Source of the DNA: Steromphala cineraria
Taxonomy: Eukaryota; Mollusca; Gastropoda; Trochida; Trochidae
Reading direction: 5' to 3'
NCBI GenBank assembly: GCA_916613615.1
Contig: OU744725.1
Span: forward strand, 54,499,075 to 54,563,074
Length of the DNA stretch: 64,000 nucleotides
This document shows, one piece after another, positions 1 through 11,315 of this stretch. The notes beneath the pieces were generated by a model. That model did not search any database. It saw only the letters and a program-made list of their open reading frames with translations, and was not told the origin of the DNA. Each line of letters opens with the position of its first letter. Within the stretch, counting starts at the first letter, position 1. Made by a program: the position numbers and the translations under genes.

Positions 1-661
1 TTTAGTCATGTTTCCATGGAAACCGCAAAAAAATAAAAATAATTTGTTGGTCTAACCCTTAAAAGGCACAACTAGGGATCATGATTGATAAGTGTATAAA
101 GTTTGGTGAAGCTAGCATGAATAGTTTGGGAGATCTGCTCCGCACAAAACGACTCCCTCAAAGAGTCACTTTTTCAGTCATGTTTCCATGGAAACCGCAA
201 AAATGAAAATACAGAAATAGTTCTAACCCTCAAAAGGCACAACTAGGGATCATGGTTGACATCTGTATGAAGTGTGATGAAGCTAGCATGCATAGTTTTG
301 GAGATATGCTCCGCACAAAACGACTTCCTCAAAGAGTCACTTTTTAGTCACGTTTCCATGGAAACCGAAAAAATGAAAATTCAGAAATAGTTCTAAACCC
401 TCAAAAGGCACAACTAGGGATCATGGTTGACATCTGTATGAAGTTTGATGAAGCTAGCATGCACAGTTTTGGAGATATGCTCCGCACAAAACGACTTTCT
501 CAAAGAGTCACTTTTTAGTCACGTTTCCATGGAAACCGCAAAAATGTAAATTCAGAAATAGTTCTAACCCTCAAAAGACACAACTAGGGATCATGGTTGA
601 CATGTGTATGAAGTTTGATGAGGCTAGCATGCATAGTTTTGGAGATCTGCTCCGCACAAAG
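1..661. repeat. ~171-bp tandem repeats, copy 1
   Basis: About four direct repeats with a ~171-bp period. Each carries the recognisable blocks TTTCCATGGAAACCG, ACTAGGGATCATG and GAAGCTAGCATG and ends in CTCCGCACAAA. They are imperfect copies of one another. No coding potential is visible. The left end is cut by the window. Confidence 0.93.
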
Positions 662-667
662 TTTTGG

Positions 668-750
668 GACGGACGGACAGACGGACAGACGGACGGACGG
701 AAAGAATGAACGCTATATACCCCCGCTTACGCTGTAAGGCGGGGGTATAA
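668..750. repeat. (GGAC)n tract plus GC-rich hairpin (element terminus)
   Basis: A short GGAC/AGAC tetranucleotide run is followed by a hairpin whose arms are TATACCCCCGC and GCGGGGGTATA around a small loop. It directly abuts the ~171-bp repeats. A related arrangement at 25917-25990 has different flanks, so this is a mobile terminus and not a chance repeat. The transposon class is not clear. Confidence 0.75.
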
Positions 751-819
751 TAATGAAAAAGCGCGAAGGCTGAAAAACATCAGCAAAAATATCACAAAGA
801 TGTTAAAAACTTATATATA

Positions 820-1246
820 GTATTAAAATTTATAACTTATTCAAAAGCTCGATTTCCTTAAGAAAATCTAAAATACGGTGTTCACAAGTGGCTAAGTGAT
901 AACAAAGTTGTGAAATGGAAATATTGGGGTAAAATGTTTCCCTGATTTGGGCTGTGTCCCAACACTCACACAATATGTGTTTTACAGTGAGGGGACATTG
1001 ACAGGGTATACACATAGGGGGATCTTCCCCCTTTAAAAGATAAGAATGAGTTAAATGAGTATGTCCAATACGACATCGTCGAAGGACACAAGCTTCCTGC
1101 CGGGTAAAAGAGAAAAGAGATTTATAACCTTAATGAGGTTGAATGGTACGAAGTTTGTTATGTTGTTGCTGGTCCCATTGGGACCTCCAACGCTGTTTAA
1201 TGTAGGATTTAATAGCTGGTTTTGAATCTGTTTATGGAACTTTAGT
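820..1246 (-). pseudogene. LINE ORF2 C-terminal remnant (copy 1, RNase H part lost)
   Basis: Read on the minus strand, the sequence encodes the C-terminal end of a non-LTR retrotransposon polyprotein. A basic RIGHTHLTHSYLLKGE block is followed by a Cys-rich motif (CIPCQC, then HILCEC). An in-frame stop lies between this and the upstream part. The RNase H domain present in copies 2 and 3 is absent here because of the 1,980-bp deletion. Confidence 0.75.
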
Positions 1247-1480
1247 CAGTGAACATAGTATGAGGATTCACATAAAATCCATTGGCAGCCATTTTTGTGT
1301 GAACACCTTTAATTCATTTTGTGTAAGAAAAGGAATCGCATGGCTTAACTTTACATTGTATATTTGATTTATTACTACTCCATTTAGTTTTTATACATTG
1401 TCTAAAGATTGGAACCATTTTTTTTCATTTTCCTGACATCACCTTATATTCCCCCTAAAAACGTGCTACTGCCCCTTTAA
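1247..1480. mobile_element. Family A miniature element (TTAA type), right part only
   Basis: Only the right half remains. It ends in the inverse of AGGGGCAGTAGCACG followed by TTAA at 1477-1480. The left end was removed by the copy 1 deletion. The full version is at 10336-10699 in copy 2. Confidence 0.85.
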
Positions 1481-1859
1481 AGCACTGCTTCTGGGATGAA
1501 TCCTGTCATCTCGATGCTGAACGAAAAGCAAATGAAGACAAGCCTGTCATTTTATTAACAAACGTCAATCAGAAAATCAATACTAAAACATATGAGGGAA
1601 AACAATTAAATAAAAAGGTTTTTCCTCCCCGTAAACCGAACATACAACTTTGTTTCCAGGAATTCGAACTGTTTGCACTAAAAATTCCAATGTGGTTCCA
1701 GTATCACAATATAACACTTTTAATGCAACTCGGCATCAAATTACTGGGGCTTACAACGAAAGGCAAGTAGGGGCTTTGTGTAACAGTTTAGTAAAAACTG
1801 ACCATAATGCGCTAGTGTACACATAAACCGAAAACGGAAAATCAACTTTAACCGTGATC

Positions 1860-2096
1860 CATTCTGTCTCAGGGTACGAACGTTACGCTAACTCCACCAA
1901 TCTGTACCCTGGGCTCAGAAGCTATATTGGATATAGCCAATCAAATCATTTTCTCATTTACATTTTATCGAGAAGGTGGCGAGAAAATAATTTGATTGGC
2001 TATATCCCAAGTCAGGCAGCGCGAGCGAATCTAGCTTCTGAGCTTAGGGTACAGATTAGTGAAGTTAGCGAAACGTTCGTACCCCGAGACAGGATG
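1860..2096. mobile_element. Family B foldback element (copy 1, 3' flank of gene)
   Basis: A 237-bp near-palindrome starting CATTCTGTCTC and ending GAGACAGGATG. Its arms are about 80 bp and pair outward to inward, including GTACGAACGTT, CCTGGGCTCAGAAGCTA and CAATCAAATCATTTTCTC. It is flanked by a 9-bp target-site duplication with one mismatch (ACCGTGATC / ACCTTGATC). A 9-bp duplication with long inverted repeats suggests a Mutator-like origin. The long open frame through it is a by-product of the palindrome. Confidence 0.88.
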
Positions 2097-2560
2097 ACCT
2101 TGATCATTTGAGAAACAAAGATTTCATTTTCATAGTTTTATCGTTTAATTCCCGACAAAAAACATATAGTCGGTTCACTCAAAAAGCAAAAAATATTAAA
2201 GAAGGTTTAGCGTTCACTCTTTAGTTAACTGTTATACTCTATCCTAATAAACAAGTTCATTTAAGGCTCAATGATTGCAACATATGCGTTTTCTGGATTG
2301 TACTTAAAATACGAATTCCTCAGCTGTTAAAGAAAGACAAAGTTCTGGGGATAGCGAACTTCGTTATTGCAGTGATTGTAATTTCGCAAAGGTACTAAAC
2401 CCGTTATTTCAATGTAATAAAGAAAACTAGTATCGATTATTGAATCTCCATTTGTCAATATCTTAATTGCCTCTTTTAAAGTATTTCGTGCTTGTTGACA
2501 TCAATATCCCTTATGAATTAACTCAACATTTGGTTAACTCAACAGTTAGTTAAACCCGTA

Positions 2561-5500
2561 CTACTTAGTTCTTCTTCTCTTTGTCCGGAGCGAGTCGAGC
2601 TGCTGTTTCTGTTGATCCAGCATTGCCTTCAGACGCTGCACTCGTTCGTTTAGTACCGGGCTGCCCACGGCTGGACCCGACTTCCGCTCCGGACTATCCG
2701 AAGATTGGTCAGGCACTGAGGTAAAGTCTTCAGGACAGTGTGAATCGTCCGGTATAGTGAGGTCAGGTGATATACCTTGAATCACGTCTGTCTTATGTTC
2801 TGATTGGTTTACTTTAGTTTCAGTGTCAGAGTCGGGGTCAACCTCAAGGTCAAGCCCCCAGTCGCATCTGTCCTCAATGTCCGACTCCCCTGTTACAGCA
2901 TCTTCACCTACTTCCGCTTCCTCTAGCAGGCGCTCAACTTCCGTGTAACTGTCAACTTCCGGCACATTGGTATCGAGAGTATTGAGCCTCTCCTCTGAAT
3001 CATCATGTATCCCAAGATCCTCTTCTTCTAATTCCGGTGTTCTCACTTGATGAGGAGACTGTGAGCGGGGAGCCACAGGCGAACATCTTGCAAAGTTAAA
3101 TTCGATCTCAGAATCAGAATCCGTATTCATATCCTTGATGAACGGTTCCTCAAGTTCAGTTTGGTTCAGCGAGGAACCTTCAGTAGGCATCTCTGTTTCG
3201 CACCAATCTGCAGACCTACCAGCATTCTCCTCCGCATCAAGTGGATTATTACTCTCTGACATCCTGTCTGAACACATATCTGTGCTTTGAATGGTTTCCT
3301 CGACCTCACTTGAGATGTTACTTTCTGATAACACGTTCTGGGGTTTATGCTGAACCTTATTTGATACGGTACTCTCTGAAACATTGGCACACCTGTCTAT
3401 GCTTTCATCTAACTCGCTTGAGATGTAACTCTCTGACAACGCTGATTCTGTCTCTGATGATGGGGACAGTAAGGATGCTTCAATTGGCTGAGTTAAGGAC
3501 TGACTTGTATTCAAATCTTTGTTTACCAGTGACACGACGCTGGGTTGCTTAGATTGCTTGGCTGAAGATAAAGAATCAATAGGATTTGGCAGACGAATGA
3601 TAGCACCAGTCACTGAGGGCATGTCACTTAGTGACTGATCTCTTGACGAGGAAATGTTTGCTCCAAGGCTGTGAGTATGGTCAGTCTGGACGAATTGAGG
3701 GCGAGGAATTCTTCCAAAGCTGCTTCGTCTGGCCTGTTTACAGTACTTGTGATCTATCATCAATTTCTTCTTCTCATCCTCGTAGAAAGGACAAGTCTGA
3801 ATACAACTTTCTCTACACTTCCTCAAGAGGAACTTCTCTCGACAACGTTTGGAACACATGTCACCTTCCCGTCTGCTTTCCTTACTGTCATTTGCATTAC
3901 TGCTGCCACTTTTCAGATGATTAAGAACCACAAAACAAGGATAAAACACTATCGGCTTCACAAAAGGCATTCTCCTACATTTTGGTCTTGGTTTATTATA
4001 AGAGGAGGTCTCTGAATCCTCAGTAATAAAACGCTTCGGAACCTTGCGCTTCCTCTTCACATGATCAGAACCTTCGCCAGTCTTCTGTTTTTCGTCTAAT
4101 TCTTGTTTATCATCCAAACCAGCCTCTTCTTTTAACTCAAACTGCAAACTTGAATCTTCTATTTCCTTCAACACGTCAGTAGACGTATCTTGAAGACTTG
4201 TGTCAGTCAGTGTTGTGCTTTTACACAACACTCCTTCAGCTTCGGGATTAACCGGATTCTTATTCTTTGAAGTTGTTCCAATGTCTATCGAACCTTCTAG
4301 TGGAGAAGAAGTTTGACTTAATTGGGAACTTTCATAATCTGCCTTTACTGTTTGTTTTGTGTCTATTTCTGATATGATGACTGTTTCTTCAGCTGTTATG
4401 GACCTGACATCTTGAACGGTTTTCTTGTCTGTCTCTGTATTTACTCCTGCTGAGACTATCCCAGACTCCACGACTGGAGACATCTCTCTGTCAGGTCTGT
4501 TGGTGCACGACTCCACAACAACTTCAGATGACACAGCAGGCGGTATCAACTCTCGCTCACCCCTTTCTCTCAGACTTGTCTCAGGTGTGTTCTCCTTTCT
4601 TGGGAATTGAACTGTGGGCGGGCCACAAGAACTGTTATTTAAGGTTACGTTTTTCGCAGGTGGACTGCCCAACACAACTGGTAGAAAGAAGGAAGGAACC
4701 CCTGTCGGTACCATGGCAACAATTGTATTAGTAGAGGGAGGTACAATTGGTGATGCAGTTGCGTTTGAATTTAGCAATGGGATATTGGGGTTCACATTAT
4801 CTACTGGTTTAGGCTGTACAATCACAAACTGTCCCTCAGTAGATGTGGGTGTCTGCGCTGAATTAGGTACAAATGAGGTTCCTATCCTACTAAGTATTGG
4901 GTCGTTGTACTTCTGTCTGTTCATCAATGGAACTGTTATACCAACATCCTTTTGCGATTCTCTTATTTGCGGCTGAAAGGAATTAAGCAAATTGTTTTGA
5001 AGAATTGGATGCGTAGACTTCGGAGAACTGTTTGTAGTTTTATTAAATGTTACATTGTTCTGATAAATCGCCCTGGGTACATTAACTGGTGTTGATGGCA
5101 CCGGAGGAAGCTGTACTGTGATGAAACGGTTTCCAGGGGAAACATGTCCTGCATTATGAACAAAACCAAAAGATCCCTGGGGTCGAGCAATCGGGAACCT
5201 GTTGTAAACCTGACGTGGGCGACTGGAGCTCTGCTGTCTGACTAAAGGATTGTTTGGGAGGAAAGGAGACACTGGGGTGCTGCTCCTCAGTATCACGTGA
5301 CCGTGCTGACCCTGACCTAAGGAAGATCTAGGAAGGCCAGATGAAGGTTGAGGGGTTACTATACACGAAGGGTTAGCCTTGGCAGTTGATGACTCATGGT
5401 TGACTGGGAGAAGTTGAGGATTGATTGTTACGATTTGTGTATTTACAGGAGCAGAACACACATTGGATCCACTTGTCAGGGTGTTTACTTGTGCACTGTC

Positions 5501-6709
5501 TATTTCATTGGTCTGGTCGACAGGTTTCTGACCCATTTTCGACTTAACAGAAGATAGAAACGTGGCGAGTGACTTTGCCTGCGACTCTGTGATAGTGGCA
5601 GATGGTTTCAACACGTCCTGAGGAACATCTAGCACCTGTTCCGGCTCGTTAGATTCCTGGCCTGCACTTGGTTGAAGGTCTTTATTGAGGAACACAATGA
5701 CCTTACCATCAGGCCCAACTACCTTGATTTGCTTTTGCCTTTCAGGTTGTGACATCGTAGTGCCGTTGGATTTCTCTACTTTGGATTCTTCAACAGGATT
5801 CCGCAAATCTTCCACAAGCTTCAGGATTCCAGAACCGTCTTGCACTAAACATGCCCGGATATTCCTGGAGAGAAGATAAATAAGTGAAATCTCTTGTGAA
5901 AATCAGTGTGCCAGTTCACATCGTATGTTCCCTTAGTTCCAACAGTTACTGTATTGTACAATATTAGATACATTTTTCTTGCTAAAAGGTTAGTCGATTG
6001 ATAAACTCTTTTGAATATGCAAGTGTAACGGACCGGATGGGCCGTGTGATCGTACATGGTTTGGAGATAATTTTTCTCTAAAAACTTCGTCTTACTAGTG
6101 TGTATAAACCGATCCGGCCTTATCGAACCTTGGTTTTCTTGTGTACAACCCATTCTCATGAATTTTAAATTTCAAATTTCAATTGCTAAACAATAATATT
6201 TCCATTTCTAATGGAAACTATGTGTAATGGATAACGACATAAATGCATTATATTTATTGCTCGTCCTCCTCGATAATTCGTTACATTGTAGGTTCATCCA
6301 AGGACGTTCTATTTACGTCCTTGGTTCATCAATCAATGAAGATCATACGGCACGAAGAGTCTAGCGCTGAAAATGTTTAATCAACAAATAGCCCGTAAGA
6401 AATAAAAATATATGAGATCGGAACTAAGGGAGCACAAGCCTAGGGGAAACGTGATGTCTATTTTCAAGTTTTTTAACAATAATGCAAACAAAACTTATCT
6501 CTTTTTGTTTTTTTTAACAGTTTTCAATCTTTGCTTATTTCCTTCACACATTAGAGAATTAATTTTAAATCAACGCTTAATTTAACCTGTGGTTTAAGGA
6601 GGTCAAATCTTAACTGTTCACAGATAAATCACTAACAGTTAGATGAGTACTAGTATGCGAAAAACTTTTAATAACAAAGAGCATACCTTGTCTCGGAATC
6701 GTTCGCCAT
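2561..6709 (-). CDS. Disordered nuclear protein, LRIF1-like (tentative), array copy 1
   Basis: A two-exon minus-strand gene of 1,108 residues. Coding exon 1 (6709-6687, 23 nt) reads MANDSET plus two bases and has a GTATGC donor. Exon 2 (5864-2561) follows a pyrimidine-rich CTCTCCAG acceptor, and the joint completes an Arg codon. The GTG at 5845 lies inside the frame and is not the start. Visible parts: two short hydrophobic strand-like stretches near residues 9-25 and 54-66; a long Ser/Pro/Asn/Gln-rich region (~140-450); a KRKRKVPKR nuclear-localisation cluster (~610); a Cys-rich patch (~677-716); four SES-type repeats (~815-885); an acidic region; and a C-terminal helix (ERVQRLKAMLDQQ...). 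The helix and the TPELEE motif before it recall the C-terminus of vertebrate LRIF1, a chromatin factor that binds HP1 and SMCHD1. That assignment rests on memory of the family and is weak (about 0.3). The gene structure itself is well supported. Confidence 0.85.
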
Positions 6710-6855
6710 TTACCAACAAGTCTCTCTCTGCAAACCAAAATAATGTTATCATAGTCACTAGAATAAAAGGGCCAACAACATGTCAACGAATCATAAAAGG
6801 GACAAAAATATTAATGAAATAAATTCTAACAAGAAGACATGGTCATCAACGTCCC

Positions 6856-7080
6856 CATCCTGTCTCAGGGTACGAACGTTTCGCTAATTCCACTAATCTG
6901 TACCCTGGGCTCAGAAGCTAGATTCGTTCGGGCGGCCAATCAAATCATATTCTCACCACCTTCTCAATAAAATTTCAACGAGAAAATGATTTGATTGGTA
7001 ATATCCCAAGTCGGGCCGCGCGAGCGAATCTAGCTTCTGAGCCCAGGGTACAGATTAGTGGAGTCAGCGTAACGTTCGTA
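6856..7080. mobile_element. Family B foldback element (5' flank of gene copy 1), truncated at the unit border
   Basis: Same family as 1860-2096. It starts CATCCTGTCTC and lacks the last ~15 bp of its right inverted repeat, where the next array unit begins. The complete version is at 25294-25533. Confidence 0.88.
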
Positions 7081-7906
7081 TCACTGTTTTAGTCATGTTT
7101 CCAAAAATTAAAAAAATGTGATGGTCTAATCCTCAAATGGCACATCTAGTGATCATGGTTGATAAGTGTATGAAGTTTGGTGAAGCTAGCATGAATAGTT
7201 TGGGAGATATGCTCCAGGCAAAAGACTTGGTCGAAGAGTCACTGTTTTAGTCATGTTTCCATGGAAACCGCAAAAAAATAAAAATAATTTGTTGGTCTAA
7301 CCCTTAAAAGGCACAACTAGGGATCATGATTGATAAGTGTATAAAGTTTGGTGAAGCTAGCATGAATAGTTTGGGAGATCTGCTCCGCACAAAACGACTC
7401 CCTCAAAGAGTCACTTTTTCAGTCATGTTTCCATGGAAACCGCAAAAATGAAAATACAGAAATAGTTCTAACCCTCAAAAGGCACAACTAGGGATCATGG
7501 TTGACATCTGTATGAAGTGTGATGAAGCTAGCATGCATAGTTTTGGAGATATGCTCCGCACAAAACGACTTCCTCAAAGAGTCACTTTTTAGTCACGTTT
7601 CCATGGAAACCGAAAAAATGAAAATTCAGAAATAGTTCTAAACCCTCAAAAGGCACAACTAGGGATCATGGTTGACATCTGTATGAAGTTTGATGAAGCT
7701 AGCATGCATAGTTTTGGAGATATGCTCCGCACAAAACGACTTTCTCAAAGAGTCACTTTTTAGTCACGTTTCCATGGAAACCGCAAAAATGTAAATTCAG
7801 AAATAGTTCTAACCCTCAAAAGACACAACTAGGGATCATGGTTGACATGTGTATGAAGTTTGATGAGGCTAGCATGCATAGTTTTGGAGATCTGCTCCGC
7901 ACAAAG
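7081..7906. repeat. ~171-bp tandem repeats, copy 2
   Basis: Five direct repeats. Successive TCAC landmarks fall at 7081, 7239, 7411, 7582 and 7753. The first repeat is shorter (158 bp) and the most diverged, and it forms the start of the array unit. Confidence 0.93.
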
Positions 7907-7912
7907 TTTTGG

Positions 7913-7995
7913 GACGGACGGACAGACGGACAGACGGACGGACGGAAAGAATGAACGCTATATACCCCCGCTTACGCTGTAAGGCGGGGGTATAA
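7913..7995. repeat. (GGAC)n tract plus hairpin, copy 2
   Basis: Copy 2 equivalent of 668-750; identical by eye. Confidence 0.75.
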
Positions 7996-8064
7996 TAATG
8001 AAAAAGCGCGAAGGCTGAAAAACATCAGCAAAAATATCACAAAGATGTTAAAAACTTATATATA

Positions 8065-8950
8065 GTATTAAAATTTATAACTTATTCAAAAGCTCGATTT
8101 CCTTAAGAAAATCTAAAATACGGTGTTCACCGAAGTGATAACAAAGTTGTGAAATGGAAATATTGGGGTAAAATGTTTCCCTGATTTGGGCTGTGTCCCA
8201 ACACTCACACAATATGTGTTTTACAGTGAGGGGACATTGACAGGGTATACACATAGGGGGATCTTCCCCCTTTAAAAGATAAGAATGAGTTAAATGAGTA
8301 TGTCCAATACGACATCGTCGAAGGACACAAGCTTCCTGCCGGGTAAAAGAGAAAAGAGATTTATAACCTTAATGAGGTTGAATGGTACGAAGTTTGTTAT
8401 GTTGTTGCTGGTCCCATTGGGACCTCCAACGCTGTTTAATGTAGGATTTAATAGCTGGTTTTGAATCTGTTTATGGAACTTTAGTTGGTGAAATAGTTTT
8501 GAAGTTTAAAGCTGCCTTCGCGGCTGTATCAGCTTTATTGTTGCCTCTGATACCCATAATATTATGGCTAGGAAGCCAGCAAAAGACAATGTCGCATTGA
8601 AGAAAGGTATTATGAAGTTTGAGAATATCTCTGATCACGGGGTGATCAGTTTTACAGTTTTTAATAGCCTGCAAACAGGACAAGGAATCAGAGAAAATAA
8701 TGTAATCATTTTGAGTTGAATTTTTGATGTGCTGAATGGCCTTCAGGATGGCCTTTGCTTCAGCAGTAAAGATACTGCCGCCGTCATGCAGCCTTGAAGC
8801 GTAAGTTGTTGAAGGTGTAACAGTTGCTGCTGCAACTGTAATGCCATCCTTAGAGCCATCAGTGTAAATTGCTTTGTAGTCTGAATAGAAATCGCGAAGC
8901 TCATTGAAAGCCTGCAGGAAGATTAATTGATTGGTATTAGATTTTTTTGT
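8065..8950 (-). pseudogene. LINE fragment with RNase H domain and Cys-rich C-terminus (copy 2)
   Basis: The minus strand encodes a non-LTR retrotransposon RNase H domain with all recognisable motifs: IYTDGS (first Asp), a TAEAKAIL helix (Glu), IFSDS (second Asp), then FCWLPSH and GNNKADTAAKAA. An in-frame stop follows after SPTKVP, and another interrupts the stretch before RIGHTHLTHSYLL and the CxxCxC/HILCEC end. An RNase H after the reverse transcriptase and this Cys-rich tail fit the I-type group of LINEs. The fragment is 5'-truncated and dead. Confidence 0.85.
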
Positions 8951-8959
8951 GTGCTTAAG

Positions 8960-9798
8960 CTAAGATTAGGAGTCTAGCAAGGCCTACAGCTGCGTATCTT
9001 AAGTTTGTTCACTTGCTTGTGTATATTAGTGCAATTATCATGTTAATTGGGTTTCGTTTTGACGTCCGTAAAATAACTCAATGAGCATTTACAAAGGATC
9101 ACCAATTGTCCTTGTATAAAATAACCATTCACAAACCATATTTCGAGATCGTCTCGTCACTGGTGCTGAAGTTCGATATTTGGCACAGTTAGACTGATGG
9201 GGTTATATTTGTGAAATTCAGATTTTCTTAAATTTCAATTAGAATCGTCAATATAAACTTTGTACGAAAAACTTCAGCACAATGACATTGCCTTAGTGCA
9301 AAGGAACACATACTTAGATCTAAAGCTTTGAATCACTTATGAAGGATTTTGTAGAGAAAAATGAAAAATGGTGTTTTCAAAATGTTGACCCCTGGTCACT
9401 TCAATTCCCTGCCAAATTTGTGACAGTTATCTGTTTGGTATGACATACGAATATGTTAACGCAAACTGAATCTTAACTGACGTAGGGAAATTTCAACATG
9501 ATCTGTTTCGATTTTACAATGCTAGAATGCCTCAAATACATTCCAAATTACATGATACTTGTACTTGAATACGCAGGTAAGTGAACAAACTTAAGGTATG
9601 CAGCTGTAGTAGAGTGTCGCGTCAGCCGACCTTTCTGCGACCTATTGCCCTCCAACGTTATACGTGCAGACTATTGTGGCTTGGTAAGATGAGTTCTGTT
9701 GAGTCAATTCGATACATGAGCTGACGCGACCCTCTACTATGCCTTTCTAGACTCAGTATAGGAGTTAAACGGATAATATTGTGGCTAGGTTTAGACTG
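8960..9798. mobile_element. Family E foldback element, interrupted by a nested insertion (copy 2)
   Basis: The right arm (9607-9798) matches the E elements at 57787-58051: GTCGCGTCAGC, ACCCTCTACTA, AGACTCAGTATAGGAG, GGCTAGGTTTAGACTG. The left arm is short and degraded (GGAGTCTAGCAAGGCC, ending 8984). The two parts are separated by the 620-bp insertion at 8987-9606. Confidence 0.7.
8987..9606. mobile_element. Tc1/mariner-type miniature element nested in family E (copy 2)
   Basis: A 620-bp insertion bounded by TA on both sides (8985-8986 and 9607-9608). Terminal inverted repeats are ~30-40 bp, starting CAGCTGCGTATCTTAAGTTT on the left and ending AAACTTAAGGTATGCAGCTG on the right. No transposase frame is visible inside. 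The TA duplication and the inverted repeats are seen directly; the superfamily is inferred from the TA. Confidence 0.8.
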
Positions 9799-9932
9799 CC
9801 CTAGGTACAATACCTCTGCATCTAAAGTCTGTCAGTCTTGATTTTTCTTCCCTTTGCTAGGTTTCAGCCTCATTTGTCATTAATCCTCCGTTGTACTACC
9901 CAGAAATAGGCCAATTTACGCTTTATGAGTAT

Positions 9933-10273
9933 TTAAAGGGACAGTAGCACGTTTTAAGGGGAATATAAGGGGAAGTCAGGAAAATAAAAACTAATCGTTC
10001 CAATTGAAAGAAAATGTATTCAGACTAGATAGAGCAGTGATAATTCAAATATAATATGTAAAGTTTAGCCATGTTATTGCTTTTTCTTACACAAAATGAA
10101 TTAAAGGTGTTCACACAAAAATGGCAGCCAATGGACTTTATGTGAAACCTCATAATCTGTTCTCTGATTATGAATGGTTGGTTTGTGTTCTGAGAGTTTT
10201 AGTATTGATTTACAATTATCAGTGAAAATTTAAAAAAATAAAATTATCAAAAACCGTGCTACTGCCCCTTTAA
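9933..10273. mobile_element. Family A miniature element (TTAA type), copy 2 first
   Basis: Begins TTAAAGGGACAGTAGCACG and ends with the inverse, GTGCTACTGCCCCTTTAA. The internal block near AGGTGTTCACACAAAAATGG is shared by all family members. TTAA borders suggest a piggyBac-like origin. Confidence 0.85.
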
Positions 10274-10335
10274 ACCTGACTGTGACATCACATCAGGAAA
10301 GTTCTTTACTGGATTAATGCAACTCTGATTTAGTT

Positions 10336-10699
10336 TTAAAGGGGCAGTAGCACGTTTATTGACAATTTTATATTTTCAATTTTTCACTGATAACTATAAG
10401 TTAATGCTAAATGTATTACTTTGATAGTATCATAAATTTCATAACACAAACCAATTATCCGTAGTCAGTGAACATAGTATGAGGATTCACATAAAATCCA
10501 TTGGCAGCCATTTTTGTGTGAACACCTTTAATTCATTTTGTGTAAGAAAAGGAATCGCATGGCTTAACTTTACATTGTATATTTGATTTATTACTACTCC
10601 ATTTAGTTTTTATACATTGTCTAAAGATTGGAACCATTTTTTTTCATTTTCCTGACATCACCTTATATTCCCCCTAAAAACGTGCTACTGCCCCTTTAA
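10336..10699. mobile_element. Family A miniature element, copy 2 second (inverted orientation)
   Basis: A 364-bp element with TTAA at both ends and AGGGGCAGTAGCACG inverted repeats. Compared with the element at 9933 the internal sequence is in opposite orientation. The left half is what copy 1 has lost. Confidence 0.87.
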
Positions 10700-11078
10700 A
10701 GCACTGCTTCTGGGATGAATCCTGTCATCTCGATGCTGAACGAAAAGCAAATGAAGACAAGCCTGTCATTTTATTAACAAACGTCAATCAGAAAATCAAT
10801 ACTAAAACATATGAGGGAAAACAATTAAATAAAAAGGTTTTTCCTCCCCGTAAACCGAACATACAACTTTGTTTCCAGGAATTCGAACTGTTTGCACTAA
10901 AAATTCCAATGTGGTTCCAGTATCACAATATAACACTTTTAATGCAACTCGGCATCAAATTACTGGGGCTTACAACGAAAGGCAAGTAGGGGCTTTGTGT
11001 AACAGTTTAGTAAAAACTGACCATAATGCGCTAGTGTACACATAAACCGAAAACGGAAAATCAACTTTAACCGTGATC

Positions 11079-11315
11079 CATTCTGTCTCAGGGTACGAAC
11101 GTTACGCTAACTCCACCAATCTGTACCCTGGGCTCAGAAGCTATATTGGATATAGCCAATCAAATCATTTTCTCATTTACATTTTATCGAGAAGGTGGCG
11201 AGAAAATAATTTGATTGGCTATATCCCAAGTCAGGCAGCGCGAGCGAATCTAGCTTCTGAGCTTAGGGTACAGATTAGTGAAGTTAGCGAAACGTTCGTA
11301 CCCCGAGACAGGATG
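11079..11315. mobile_element. Family B foldback element (copy 2, 3' flank of gene)
   Basis: Copy 2 equivalent of 1860-2096, identical by eye. Confidence 0.88.

Larger units (their letters stand above)
1..7080. repeat. 9.2-kb tandem array, copy 1 (partial)
   Basis: This is the leftmost copy of a head-to-tail array with a 9,219-bp period. Positions 1-885 match copy 2 at an offset of 7,245. A 6-bp length difference near 886-893 changes the offset to 7,239, and after position 1246 the offset is 9,219. Copy 1 therefore lacks 1,980 bp that copies 2 and 3 contain at 8486-10465 and its equivalent. The left limit of the array is not visible, because the window opens about 165 bp inside the unit. Confidence 0.97.

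Noticed and set aside
1854..2111. 85-codon open frame through the B element (also at 11073 and 20292)
   Set aside because: It exists because a near-palindrome lacks stops in that frame; it has no protein motif, and its start is GTG.
3166..5098. Several open frames on the opposite strand or other frames within the array gene (and in copies 2 and 3)
   Set aside because: They are shadows of the long coding exon. The minus-strand frame has the splice sites and continuous protein features.
5845..6159. 104-codon minus-strand frame just upstream of exon 2 (also in copies 2 and 3)
   Set aside because: It lies in the intron between the two coding exons and does not connect in frame with the spliced protein.
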